NCBI RefSeq assembly: GCF_002099425.1
Contig: NW_018343955.1
Location: 16,313,001-16,377,000 of the forward strand
Reading direction: 5' to 3'
DNA from: Phascolarctos cinereus
Taxonomy: Eukaryota > Chordata > Mammalia > Diprotodontia > Phascolarctidae
Length of the DNA: 64,000 nucleotides
Of the stretch, positions 1 to 9,849 are shown piece by piece. Positions within the stretch are counted from its first letter, which is position 1, and each line of letters starts with the position of its first letter. The notes below the pieces were generated by a model. It was not told where the DNA came from and made no database searches. It saw nothing but the letters and a program-made list of their open reading frames with translations. The translations under genes and the position numbers were made by a program.

Positions 1-150
1 CTATTATTATTCCCATTTTACAAATGAGAAAACTGAGGCAGACAGCACTCAAATGACTTGCCTTGGGTCAGAAAACTAGTAAATGTCTGAAGCAGGATTT
101 GAATTCAGGTCTTCCAGCATGCTATCCACTGCATTCACTACTTCCCTGAA
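1..150 (-). mobile_element. MIR SINE, antisense, cut by the window edge
   Basis: Reads as reverse-complement MIR core: 'ttttacaaatgagaaaactg' then 'gatttgaattcaggtcttcc' and a 'gctatccactgcattcac' tRNA-head end. The 3' part of the element lies before base 1. Old, diverged, non-coding. Confidence 0.85.
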
Positions 151-184
151 AATCCTGTAAAAGGTTTAAGGGACTATGGTTGGT

Positions 185-600
185 TTCTGTCCTTCATTCT
201 CGAAGAAGACCAAAATGACATCACTGTGTTAGAGTCAAGTCTCAGTGTGTCCAACTGTGACTCATCAAACCAACATGGGTTTGGAATGCTCTACCACAGG
301 TAAGCACAAAGAGTACATGCGAACATTTGGAGTACATTCTCTAAATTTGCTCATCTTGTGTTTCTTTTGAGCTACTTCAGTTCTGCTTTGCTCATAGAGC
401 ACAGCACCTTCTCTGATGAGGGCATGCCACCTGTACCAGTGTCTCCCCTGTCACACAATCAATTCCAAAGTTTTTAAGAGAGACTTTGAGAGTGTCCTTG
501 TATTGCTTCTTCTGACCACCATGTGAGTGTTTGCCCTGTGTGAGTTCTCCATAGAATAGCCTTTTTGTCAAGTTGTGGTATAGGAGAGGAGGGAAGTAGA
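185..600 (-). mobile_element. RTE-like LINE 3' end with RT C-terminus remnant
   Basis: Read on the minus strand, about 440-575 gives an open stretch including LFYGELTQGKHSHGGQKKQY followed by a YKDTL-type segment, typical of the C-terminal end of LINE reverse transcriptases. The 3' terminus (antisense 'ctgtccttcattctcgaaga', about 188-207) matches the terminal sequence of the RTE-tailed SINEs at 10575, 12900 and 17115. This makes it a likely relative of the autonomous partner of those SINEs. The copy is 5' truncated and dead. The clade call (RTE) rests on the tail match. Confidence 0.7.
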
Positions 601-751
601 CGGGCTCAAATCATGCCATCTTTCTTTCAACCACAATATTATTATTACATAGGCAAAATCATGTTGCTATGAACATGAAAAGCATCTTTGAAGGGCAAAA
701 GTCAACAAAAGAGTAAAGTGAAAAGGGAGGTAATTTTGAGCTAAATTTGTG

Positions 752-1010
752 CTAAATATAGAGGCAACTGGGTGGCACAATGGATAGAGTGCTGAGCCTG
801 GAGGCAGTCAAGAAGACCAGAGTTCAAATCCTGACTCAGACACTTATTAGCAAGTCACTTTCCTATGTTTTTCTCAATTTCCTTAACTGTAAAAAATGGG
901 GGTAACAACACCTACCTCACAGGGCTGTTGTGAGTATCAAATAAGGTAATATTTGTAAAGTACCGAGCATAGTGACTGGCGCATAGTAGGCACTAAACAG
1001 ATTTTTATTT
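752..1010 (+). mobile_element. MIR (Ther-1) SINE, near full length
   Basis: Starts with a tRNA-like head ('gggtggcacaatggatagag'), then the CORE region ('gttcaaatcctgactcagac') and the L2-like tail with 'cctacctcacagggctgttg' and 'ggcgcatagtaggcacta'. Intact layout of a marsupial MIR copy. Confidence 0.9.
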
Positions 1011-1064
1011 CTTTCCTTCTCTTCTCCTTTTCCCCCCATAAAGGGAAGTCTCATGTCATCATCA

Positions 1065-1281
1065 TCTCCTCCTCCCCCTCCCCTCCCTCTCCTCCCCTCC
1101 CCCTCCTCCTCCCCTCCCCCTCCTCTCCTCCTCCTCCTCCTCCTCCTCCCTCCTCCTCCTCTCCTCCTCCTCTCCTCCTCCTCCTCCTCCTCCTCCTCTC
1201 CTCCTTCTTCTTCTTCTTCTTCTTCTTCTTCTTCTTCTTCTTCTTCTTCTTCTTCTTCTTCTTCTTCTTCTTCTTCTTCCT
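1065..1281 (+). repeat. 217-nt pure polypyrimidine tract ending in (CTT)n
   Basis: Every base from 1065 to 1281 is C or T on the plus strand. The left part is CTCC-rich and irregular; about 1204-1279 is a nearly perfect CTT array. The Ser/Pro/Leu open frame across it (1053-1283) is a composition artefact, not a gene. Confidence 0.97.
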
Positions 1282-1334
1282 AGCTAAGCCAGCTTCTTTA
1301 TTTGGGTTGGCTGCTTCTCTGAGTTAATTAAATA

Positions 1335-1620
1335 ACTGACCAACCAACCAATTGATTAATCAACAATCACGTATTTGTTAAATGTCTAGTAGATACCAGG
1401 TACTGTTCCTAGTGTTAGCGCTGGGTGTATGAAGACAAAAATGAAATAATTCCTTTGATCAAGGATCTTAAATGTTATCAGATGAAATATGGACATGTAG
1501 AAATATACAGGAAATACAAACAAAGTAAGTAAAAAGTAATTTGGGGTTGAAAAGCACTAAGAACTAGGGAGGACCAAGAGAGGCCTCATGTAGAAGATGG
1601 TGAATTGGAAATTCTTCTCT
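1335..1620 (-). mobile_element. L2 3' end, antisense
   Basis: Begins with 'aaccaaccaattgattaatc' (the reverse of the L2 short-repeat tail), then 'taccaggtactgttcctagt' and 'agaggcctcatgtagaagat', the usual order of reverse-complement L2. Confidence 0.8.
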
Positions 1621-2700
1621 CCAATCCTCCCCTTCCTTCACAGGGCAGGCGCCTCCATCCTCTAAGGACAGTTTTTATTTTGTCCTCCTTGTTAGGGAGC
1701 CAGATCCTAACAATGTGCTCGTGTGAGTGAGTGTTTAAAAGTGTATATTGACTCAAAAGTCTGAAAACCAATTTCAGAATGAGGAAGCTGCCCTCTCTTC
1801 TTCACCCTCTCACTATTACCTTCAGATATGTAGCTATAGGCCACTAAGCCCGCCTCCTGAGTCTGTGTCTGAATGGGTGGATGTGGCAGCATCCTATCAG
1901 ACTATGGTACTGTGAGCTCCTTTGTGGGTGGCTAAATGACCATCACATATGGTTGTGCACTCTGCCCCGGCCACATCCCCTGGTTGACAGGGTAAGTTTG
2001 GGCACAGTGCCATTACACAGCAGCTCCCATGTCGTGGCAGGGAAGAAGCAACTATTCCACTCCTTTATAACATCAAACTGTTTAATAAAGCCCAGGGTAG
2101 CCTTACGTGGCTCCACATCTTTCTCTCCTACCCTGTAGGAGGTGGCAGACTGGGCCAGTGGTGCATTCATGTATGTGCCTAGGTATACATGTGTGTCAAG
2201 CAAGAATTAGATGATTCAACTACCTTCTCCATTCCCTCTTTGCTTCACTGCTCAAAGTAAATGGCAGGTGTTTATTTTTCTTCCCCTGTTAAATTCAAGA
2301 ATGGGTTTTACAGCTTTCTGGGTGGGCAATTTGCTCATTGGTAAAGGTTCAGCCCCAGTTCATATCTCCCAACTGGAAGGCACGGTCCCATTGTTGTATC
2401 AACAGCCACTTTAAAAATACCTGCCCAAGTCAACCAGTTTATAGCTCAATTAGGTGTTAGAATGGAGCCTTGATTAAATTCAGGTCACTCTCTTTTCCCA
2501 TTGGACTGATAAGTTGGTAGGATCAGGCATTCTTGCCTGGCCTTTGAGGCATGCCCGTGCTACCCTCCTAGGTGCTTCCAGTGTGACAGAATGTTGGTGG
2601 ATGTCAGACAAAGCAGTCACTGGGAATACAATGGCAACTGCAGCTAATCTTTCCCACTCTTCTTTGTCTTTTCTAAATTAACCAAAGCAAAATGTTTCTA
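1621..2700. other. Low-repeat interval, no gene recognised
   Basis: I see no familiar repeat. Overlapping open frames of 60-86 codons occur on both strands near 1881-2414, but none resembles a known protein. A good polypyrimidine acceptor-like run ends at 2137, with only a weak donor-like 'gtatac' at 2183. Confidence 0.5.
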
Positions 2701-2709
2701 TAAACCTGA

Positions 2710-2840
2710 GTGCATGTTGTCTCCCCAATTAGACATGAGCTCCTTGAGAGCAGCAACTGCTTTTTTTCTTTGTGTTTTCAATGTTTAGCATAGCGCTGGC
2801 ACTTAGTAGGTGATTAATAAATATTTATTGACTGACAGAT
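2710..2840 (+). mobile_element. L2 3' end
   Basis: 'gtctccccaattagacatga', 'gctccttgagagcagcaact' and 'ggtgattaataaatatttat' are the ordered landmarks of the L2 3' UTR, ending in a TTGACTGAC-type tail. Confidence 0.9.
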
Positions 2841-2869
2841 TCCAGATCCCAGAAGATAAAATTTTCAGG

Positions 2870-3925
2870 AGTTTCAGGCTATTGTTGATCTCTGTCCACA
2901 TCCGGGCAATTCTTCAAGACTCAGGTCAAATTTTACCTTCTTCATAGAGTCTTCTCAGTTCACCTTAGTCATAAATGATTTCCCTCTCCTTGTATCTCCT
3001 ATCAATGACAAGCCAAGTCAACAAGCAATTATTAAGGACTTACTATGAGTCAGGCACTGTGCTAAGCACTGGGAAAAAAAGAAAGGAAAAACCCAGTCCC
3101 TAACCTCAAGAAGCTTACATAGCAATTGGGATGATATAATACTTGAACAACAAAGTACATACAAGATTCATAGAAGGCAGATGGAAAGAGATCTGAGAGG
3201 GGAAAGCAGTATTAGCTGGGGTAACCAGGAAAGAATCCCTGTAGTATATGGAATTTGAGCTGAGATTTGAAGAAAGTCAGGTTAACAAAGGGGTGGAAGG
3301 GAGAAGGGAAAGCATTCCAGGCATTAATGAGAGCCAATGCAAAGGCATAGAGAGTGACAGTGCTGTAGTCAAGGAACTGCAAATAGATTCAGTGTTGCTG
3401 GAATACAGAGCATATGGAGAGGAGTAATAAAGTGTGAGTGAGTAGGCTAGAGAAGAAGGAAGGGCCCAGGTAATGAAAGCTTTGAATGCCAAACAAAGGA
3501 ATGTATATATAATCTTGGAGGTAATGGGGAGCACTAGAGTACATTGATCAGGAAAGTGATGCAATCAGAACCGTGCTTTAGAAAAATCACCTTGGAAAAT
3601 GAGTGCAGGATAGATTGAAGGAGGGAGCCCAGAAAGGGGATGGGAGACTGAATGGGGGAGGCTTAGTAAGTGGAGAGGATGAATGACATTGTGAAATTAG
3701 AAACAGTAAGATTTGACAACAGATTAAATATGGAGGGCAAATGAGAATATTACCTCTTCTACCCATATGAATCTTATTGCAACCTGTCTTGTAGTACAGT
3801 ATTAGTATACTGGCTCAATCTACCCTGGTACATCGTAAGTTTCTGAAGGATGGGGCCTTTGTTTTATACATCTTTTTTTTTAATCTGTCCATAGCATGTT
3901 TTGGGCACATAGAAGTGTTTAATTT
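2870..3925 (+). mobile_element. Older L2 3' region, split by an antisense L2
   Basis: The left part (2870-3000) matches L2 'caagactcaggtcaaatttt' and 'tagagtcttctcagttcacc'. The right part (about 3725-3925) continues with 'tcgtaagtttctgaaggatg' and 'gggcacatagaagtgtttaa'. The gap is filled by the element at 3001-3722. Confidence 0.6.
3001..3722 (-). mobile_element. L2 (antisense), about 0.7 kb, inserted in L2
   Basis: Starts with the L2 tail in reverse ('caacaagcaattattaagga', 'caggcactgtgctaagcact'), then 'gcattccaggcattaatgag' and 'aatgaaagctttgaatgcca'. The minus-strand frame 3277-3564 contains CLAFKAF, a scrap of the L2 ORF2 C-terminus. 5' truncated fossil. Confidence 0.9.
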
Positions 3926-3929
3926 TGTG

Positions 3930-4093
3930 AAATAAAGAAAAAAAGAAAAAGAAAGAAATTAAAGAAAGGAAAAGAAGAAAGGAAGGAAAGAAGAAAATGA
4001 AAGGAAGGGAAACAAAAGAAAAATAAAAACAAATGTGAATGAAAGAGAAAGGAAGAAAGAAAGGAAGGAAGCAAAAAGAAAGAAGGAAAGAAA

Positions 4094-4163
<70 letters not shown>

Positions 4164-4230
4164 AGAAGGAAAGAAGGAAGGAAGGAAGGAAGGAGGGAAG
4201 GAAGGAAAGCAGTAGAGAAAGAAAAAAAAA
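3930..4230 (+). repeat. Polypurine tract with (GAAA)n and (GGAA)n
   Basis: Nearly pure A/G. A regular GAAA array lies at about 4100-4162 and AAGG-type repeats follow at about 4166-4208. The Lys/Arg/Glu frame on plus and Phe/Leu/Ser frame on minus are composition artefacts. Confidence 0.95.
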
Positions 4231-4234
4231 CTTT

Positions 4235-5265
4235 AGAAAAACTCAAAGCTCACCCTCATCAGCATTCATCTAGGAGCTGGCTCCTGGTTATCCCATAGGC
4301 TACTGGCAAATGCTTAGAAACATCCAAATAAAAGTCTAAATTTGGAAGGAGAGTACTTTTAAGGGAGCCTTCCTAGCTTTGACTTTCTTTGGTCTCCTGC
4401 CTTTTGTCCTGAGGCAGTCAGCAATGTTTAAAAACTCTCTGACTCTCTCTGCTACCTCCTACTCATGTTGTGTTTCCACTGGACTGGTTTAAAATTCTCT
4501 ACTTACTTAAAAGCTCCAACTTTGAAGACCTCTGTGTGTGTCTTTCCTTTACTCCCTTTACTAGGACAATATTTATCTCATATTTGTTCAGTTCAAATAC
4601 TCTTTCCCCCCATTATTCTGGTAGGAATGACTTTGTTTAAGATTCCACGGAGGGATGTGTCAAATGCTATGACCCTTTATTCACAGTCCAGGGCGTTCCA
4701 AGTTCTGAGACTCAAACCACGTGTCTTGCGTATCACTTACCAATTTATGTGGGACTCTGTCAAAAGTAATTTTCCCCTATTCAACAGAAATTAATGCTTT
4801 CTAGCAAATGATTAGGGCCATAAACAACTCATTTACATTGGGGGTTTTGCATTTTCAGAGTCACCTCAAGGGAACCCTTTCAAGAGGCCAGAGTAGGAGC
4901 TCTACAGAGAGGAAGCAGCAGGAGGATCCTGTCTTTCCCTGCACTTCAGCAGGACTTGCTGCCAATACCAACATCAGATCGTTTCAGTTCTATTTTTCCT
5001 ATTTTGAAGCTGGCCATACTGAGGTTGCATCAGGCAAGTCAGTCTGGTATCAAAATTGACTGTGTGTGTAGTTTTTTTTCCTTTTTTTTTTCTTCATTGG
5101 CATCTGACAGACAGCTGCAAAATGTTTACTTCCTGAGAATAAGTTTAGCACTTTGGAAGCTGCATGGACTTGTTTAGGCCACTTGGGTACCATTTTGTAA
5201 ACGAATGCTTTAGTGTCCTCAATGGCACCCTTGTGTCTCCTCCCCAAATTAACATTTGGGGAGTC
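4235..5265. other. Low-repeat interval, no gene recognised
   Basis: No known repeat seen. Open frames of 109 codons (4465-4794) and 83 codons (4808-5059) lack recognisable domains and sit in AT-rich sequence where such lengths arise by chance. A short perfect hairpin (TCCCCAAAT/ATTTGGGGA, 5241-5262) lies at the right edge. Confidence 0.45.
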
Positions 5266-5266
5266 C

Positions 5267-5645
5267 CTAGATCTATATTATTCTAAGGAGAAGGGGATCT
5301 AAGTCTCTAGATCTATATTATTGTTTTTTAAAAATTTATTTATTTTTAGTTTTCAACATTTACCTCCACAAGATTTTGAGTTCCAGATTTTCACCCCATC
5401 TCACCCCTTCCCCCACCCCCAAGATGGCATGCATTCTGAATATCCCTTCCCCTAGTCTACCCTCCCTTCTATCTCTTCCCCCCTTCTCTTATCCCCTTTC
5501 CCTTTTATTTTCCTGTAGGGCAGGATAGACTTCTGTACCCCGTTTCCTGTATTTCTTATTTCCCAGTTGCATGTGAAAACATTTTTTTTAAACATGTGTT
5601 TTTAAAACTTTGGGTTCCTAGATCTATATTATTCTAAGGAGAAGG
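5267..5645. repeat. 40-bp tandem duplication around an L1 insertion
   Basis: The string beginning 'ctagatctatattatt' occurs at 5267, 5307 and 5618. Without the L1 at 5323-5617 the site would be a 40-bp unit repeated about 1.7 times. Confidence 0.85.
5323..5617 (-). mobile_element. L1-type 3' end, antisense, with 16-bp target-site duplication
   Basis: A T-rich start (reverse of the A tail), 'caagattttgagttccagat' and a C/T-rich segment match antisense marsupial L1 3' UTR. It is flanked by identical 16-mers 'ctagatctatattatt' at 5307-5322 and 5618-5633. 5' truncated, no coding part. A different LINE 3' end with the same layout cannot be excluded. Confidence 0.7.
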
Positions 5646-5714
5646 AATGTGGTGTTTATCTAGAAGAATGGTATTTGAGTTGAGATGAAAAGGACTTTAG
5701 ATATTATGCATAAT

Positions 5715-5762
5715 CATACATATATGTATGTATGTGTTATGTGTATATGTGTGTGTATATCA
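5715..5762 (+). repeat. TG/TATG-rich tract
   Basis: Imperfect alternation of ATGT and TGTG; short and degenerate. Confidence 0.8.
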
Positions 5763-5807
5763 GTGTAGAGATGCCAATTTAGAAGAACAGGGATGTGGTC
5801 TACAAAC

Positions 5808-5950
5808 TCCTTTCCTCTCCCTCTCCCTCTCCCTCTCCCTCTCCCTCTCCCTCTCCCTCTTCCTCTCCCTTTCCTCTCCCTCTGCCTCTCCTCTGTCTCC
5901 TTCCTCTCCCTTCCCTTCACCTCCCCTCCCCTCCCTCCTCCCCTCCACGC
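5808..5950 (+). repeat. (CCCTCT)n polypyrimidine tract
   Basis: Regular CCCTCT hexamers at about 5814-5860 decay into CTCC-rich DNA. The Leu/Pro frame on plus and Arg/Glu/Gly frame on minus are artefacts. The 191-codon plus frame (5793-6368) continues about 130 codons beyond it with no recognisable domain. Confidence 0.93.
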
Positions 5951-6354
5951 CTCACCTCTCCTCAATGAGAGACTGTTTTTATCCTTGTTTGAGCCTCCAC
6001 ATTTGGCTTGGGATATGCAGGTAATATTGACAAGGAAGTCTGAGTCAGAGGTAGGGATGGGGCTGATGATGTTGGTCAGGCAGACTATCCTTCAGTATGA
6101 TCTCACAGCTATAGAAGTGTTGCCAATGAATTGTAGGGGAGTAAAAGGGCCAACTGCCTCAAGCATTTATTTGTGGGTCCTTTCCTGCTCCAATACACAC
6201 ACTTTGGCAGGGCCCATAAGTCAAAAGGAGGTGGGGGCATGGCTAGAGGGTGCAGCCTCTTGGTCAGCCACACTGAACACCTCAATCAACCAGTTAATGA
6301 CTTCTTTAGGATCTAATCTTAGAGATACATTAAATGTTATAACTAGAATGAAGT
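5951..6354. other. Low-repeat interval, no gene recognised
   Basis: One plus-strand frame stays open through this stretch as the tail of 5793-6368. There is no signal peptide, domain or splice context to support it. Confidence 0.4.
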
Positions 6355-6512
6355 TGAAGATTATCTAGCTCAACTTCATTATTTTACAGATGAGAAAACT
6401 GAGACTTGAGGAGAGGAAGTGAAATAGCTAAGGTCATATAACCAGCTATGAGCAGAGCTGGTACTTAACCCCAAGTTCATCTCTATATTCATTGCTCTTC
6501 CACTGGCCTCCA
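6355..6512 (-). mobile_element. MIR SINE, antisense
   Basis: 'cattattttacagatgagaa', 'aaggtcatataaccagctat' and 'attgctcttccactggcctc' follow reverse MIR order. Confidence 0.8.
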
Positions 6513-6790
6513 GCTTTGATCTAGTGGATAGGTCTTTAGCTTGCAAATGAACAGCTGGTGAGTAACAATCTTTCACAAAATTATCAGCAGCACTATATCT
6601 CAGTTTTGTTATCTTTTAAATATTTCTACTATAAAAGCACTCAAATTAATATTTGATATGATTGAGTAAATTTAATATCAATTAAATCTAAATGACTAGT
6701 TTAATTAAAGGTAATGTTAATTAATCTAAATGACTTGTTTGGAGTAATGTAGCCACCTGATTAAAATAATTATACCACAGTCATTTGAAT
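6513..6790. other. AT-rich interval
   Basis: Strongly AT-rich, with repeated 'aaatctaaatgact' type phrases at about 6686 and 6722 indicating a small internal duplication. No gene. Confidence 0.5.
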
Positions 6791-6794
6791 TAGA

Positions 6795-6955
6795 ATCTTA
6801 AGATTTGGAATGAGAAGGGAATTTAGATGTATCCCCCCACCTCACTTTGCAGGTAAGAAAACTAAGGCCTGGTGGTGGGGGATGAAGGAAAATATATTTT
6901 TACAGGGAGTAGGTCATGGAGCTAGTATTTGACTGTGCCACCTAGCTGCCTCCCT
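6795..6955 (-). mobile_element. MIR/MIR3-type SINE, antisense, diverged
   Basis: 'cactttgcaggtaagaaaac', 'ggtcatggagctagtatttg' and 'tgccacctagctgcctccct' are CORE-SINE landmarks. The middle is disrupted by G-rich sequence. Confidence 0.5.
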
Positions 6956-6959
6956 CGAA

Positions 6960-7760
6960 AGGTAAATTTGTCTCTAGTGTGTGGTTTGTATGTACCTACT
7001 TTGATGAGTCTTATACCTGGGCTGTCTATCAGAGCCTGTGGGGAGATGGTGGTCAAGGTAGTAATGGTGGTTTGATGATGTGCTTGATGCATGCTGCCTT
7101 CAATTTCTCTCTTGGGGTCCCTTGCTGTTTCAGGCAGCCTGGTTTCCCTGTACTGTGAGTGGCAGCTGGTAGGCTAGTGGTGAGGATCATTAGCCCCTCC
7201 TTTACATGTGTTGCTTCCTGGGACAATGGCTATGAGGTTTGAGATAGATGGAGGACTGGTGGTCTGGAGGGTGCTGCCATGCCCAGGGGTTCTGTGCTCA
7301 TCTGCTTGTTGGGGACAGCTGGTCATGAGGAAGTTAGGCCCCTTCACCACAATGATTTCTCCCCTCAGTGAAGGCTGTGGAGATTGGGATTCAAGCAGAT
7401 CTGTTGGTTTAAGGGGCACAGCTATTCCCAGGTCTCTTGGGTTCAGAATCTTGGGCTGTTTCCACCATTGTCTCCTTATCGTTTCTATTTCTGCTTATTC
7501 TAAACCTGTAAGTATAATGCAGCTGAACTATAGTGATCAGTTCTCTGCAATATTTCTGATCTGGGAAGCTCCATGAGAAAAATCTGCAGTGTGTTTCAAC
7601 CAAACCTTTAGACCTACTTGGGATCCTTTAGAAGTGGCTTCCTAGGAGTTTCACTTTTTACTAGCATCACGGCTATAGACTTGGAACACTATCAGAGGCA
7701 GGCAGTAGGGGGATTATTAGGGGAGAGCTGGAAGGACTAATCTTCATCTGCCATGGTTGA
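6960..7760. other. Low-repeat, slightly GC-richer interval
   Basis: Open frames of 122 codons (7208-7576, plus) and 81 and 64 codons (minus) overlap at about 7174-7603. None shows a known domain. It may be an unrecognised old repeat or plain single-copy DNA. Confidence 0.4.
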
Positions 7761-7916
7761 CAAGCCCTTCCCTATCCTGTTTGCCCTCTTCTGGATACTT
7801 GCCACCTTATCAATGTCCTTCCGAAAATGTGAAAAACCCAGAAGTGAACATAGAACCCCAGATATAGTCTCACTGAAGCTGAGTCCAATGGGATTATCAT
7901 CTCCTTAGTCTTAGAT

Positions 7917-7917
7917 A

Positions 7918-7976
<59 letters not shown>
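7917..7976 (+). repeat. (TTTC)n microsatellite
   Basis: About 15 tetramers forming the reverse of the A-rich tail of the adjoining SINE. Confidence 0.97.
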
Positions 7977-8099
7977 AGGCAATTGGGGTTAAGTGACTTG
8001 CTAGTAAGTGACAAGTGTTTGGTCTGAGGCTGGGTTTGAACTCAGATCCTCCTGACTTCAGGGCTGGTGTTTTACCCACTGCACCACCCAGCTGCCCCT
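7977..8099 (-). mobile_element. tRNA-type short marsupial SINE, antisense
   Basis: 'aggcaattggggttaagtga', 'ctgggtttgaactcagatcc' and 'gcaccacccagctgccccta' run from the 3' end to the tRNA-like head. It split the L3/CR1 fragment and so is younger than it. Confidence 0.92.
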
Positions 8100-8160
8100 A
8101 CTCTTTCTTAATGTAGCCAGAATTAATGAAGTCTATTTGTTGCCAAAATGCAAGGCGCTC

Positions 8161-8785
8161 AGCATGTTGACAGATCTCCTTTGCTCATGGTGGAAATTGC
8201 CTTCAAATTCTTTGAGACCACTGCCCCAGAACTAGGTTGCCATCTCTCCAGAGTGCATGCACATGCATACATCATGTCATCATTTTTCTGGTGCTACTAG
8301 TTGGCCCTGTGTGGACTTAGAGTGGAATGCCTTTCAGTCTGTGCTCAGCTCTGCTTTTGGATAGAGCGGGAGCTCTCTGGAATGAATCTTGGGCATGTGC
8401 TTGGTGCAATACCAATGCTAACTGGCAAGAAGAGGAGATCACATATTAATGAGAACAGTAGGTGAGCAAAGGTTAGCATGATGACTCAAAAGGCATAGTA
8501 GGGTCTTGGCAATGCTGAGGGCTTCTCTGATCATCCAAATAGGTGGGCCTTACAAAGAAAATTTAAGGACAAGATCTGAACCTTGTAATTTAACTGGTAG
8601 AAGAAACTATAGGCAAGGAAATGCCCCCTCCCAATGCAAGCCACAACCTTCTCTTTAGTTCAGTAAGAGTTTTTAGCTGGGCTATATGAATTAAAAACAA
8701 ACAAACATACATAACCTTTGATGCCTATTTTAACATAATTATTTTTCTTTGTAATAGGATACATTTTATTCTCTTCATTTAAAAA
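8161..8785. other. Low-repeat interval
   Basis: No repeat or gene recognised. Contains an A-rich stretch near 8690. Confidence 0.4.
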
Positions 8786-8789
8786 TATT

Positions 8790-9030
8790 TTTCAGGAAGC
8801 CTTTCCCAGCCCCTCTGAATTCTAGGGGTATCCTCTCTGTTAATTATTTCCTATTTTTCCTATATATACCCTGTTTGTACATATTCGTTTGCTTGTTGTT
8901 TCCCCCATTAGATTGTGAGCTTTTTGAGGCTAAGGATAGTCTTTTGCTCCTTTTTGTATCCTTAGTATTTAGCACAGTGCCTGGCACGCGGTAGACCCTT
9001 GATAAATATTTGCTGATAGATTGCTCGATT
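8790..9030 (+). mobile_element. L2 3' end
   Basis: 'caggaagcctttcccagccc', 'tgtttcccccattagattgt' and 'gcacagtgcctggcacgcgg', ending 'gataaatatttgctgataga'. Clear L2 3' UTR. Confidence 0.92.
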
Positions 9031-9069
9031 GAGACAGGTCTATGTAGATTTCTCCAGACTGCCAAAGGG

Positions 9070-9400
9070 GTCCATGATACTACTATGTGACAGACCTTGC
9101 TAAGCTCTGGGAGTACAAAGAAAGGTAAAAGACAGTAGCTGCCTTCAAGGAGCTCACTATCTAATAAGGGAGACAACAAACATTTATATACAAACAAACT
9201 ATATGTGGGATAAATTTGAGCTAAACAACAGGGGGAATGCACTAGAATTTAGAGGCGTCAGAAAAGGCTTCCTGTAGAAGATGGGATTCTATCTGGGACT
9301 TAAAGAAACTGAGGAAGGCAGGGGACAAACACAGATGAGGAAGGAGAGAATTCCAGGCATGGTGGATGCCACTGAAAACACCTGGAGTTGGGAAATAAAG
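9070..9400 (-). mobile_element. L2 3' end, antisense, tail-to-tail with the previous copy
   Basis: 'gtgacagaccttgctaagct', 'ccttcaaggagctcactatc' and 'gagaattccaggcatggtgg'. The two L2 copies (8790-9030 plus, 9070-9400 minus) have their 3' ends facing. Confidence 0.9.
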
Positions 9401-9848
9401 TTTCTTGGTTTTTTTCTTTAATATTTTGAATACTATTTAATTTTTCCCAATTACAAGTAAAAAAAGTTAACATTTTTTTTAAATTTTGAGTTCTAAATTC
9501 TCTACTTCCTTCCCTCTCCTCCCTTCTCCCTGGCACAGTTAGCAATTTGATATGGGTTATACATGTGCAATCATGTAAAACATTTCCATATTAGTCATGT
9601 TGTGAAAGAAAGCACAAACCAAAACACGCTCACACACACGCACAATAAAGAAAGTGAAAATAGTATGTTTTGGTCTGCATTCAGACTTTATTAGTTATCT
9701 CTCTGGAGGTGAATACCATTTTTTCATCGTAAGTCCTTTGGGATTGTTTTGGATCATTGTATTGCTGAGAATGGCTAAGTCTTTTATAGTTGCTCATTGT
9801 ACCATATTGCTGTTATGGTACACAATGTTCGATGGAGTTTCTTGTTCA
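9401..9848 (-). mobile_element. L1 3' end, antisense
   Basis: 'cccaattacaagtaaaaaaa', 'aaattttgagttctaaattc' and 'ttatacatgtgcaatcatgt', then 'gtattgctgagaatggctaa' toward the ORF2 end. Matches the marsupial L1 3' UTR in reverse. The ORF at 9654-9863 is only the antisense of this UTR. Confidence 0.85.
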
Positions 9849-9849
9849 A

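Larger units (their letters stand above)
7765..8160 (-). mobile_element. L3/CR1 LINE fragment, antisense, split by a SINE
   Basis: 'ccctcttctggatacttgcc', 'gaaccccagatatagtctca' and 'aatgggattatcatctcctt' match the antisense of the CR1/L3 LINE region known from amniotes. It resumes after the SINE with 'taatgtagccagaattaatg'. Confidence 0.65.

Noticed and set aside
752-1010. tRNA gene suggested by the tRNA-like head of MIR, Mar-1 and short SINEs
   Set aside because: No cloverleaf with intact A and B boxes and acceptor stem; these are SINE heads.
1053-1283. 76-codon Ser/Pro/Leu open frame
   Set aside because: It is the translation of a polypyrimidine tract; no stop can arise from CTC and CTT repeats.
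2114-2182. Possible exon after the acceptor at 2137
   Set aside because: The acceptor is good but the nearest donor (TAG|gtatac) is weak and no frame or repeat-free context adds support.
3959-4298. Lys/Arg/Glu and Phe/Leu/Ser frames on both strands
   Set aside because: Artefacts of the GAAA/GGAA purine tract.
5793-6368. 191-codon plus-strand frame
   Set aside because: Starts in a CCCTCT repeat; the remaining 130 codons have no domain, splice context or recognisable similarity.
7208-7576. 122-codon frame
   Set aside because: No domain, and opposing frames are open too; reflects local composition.
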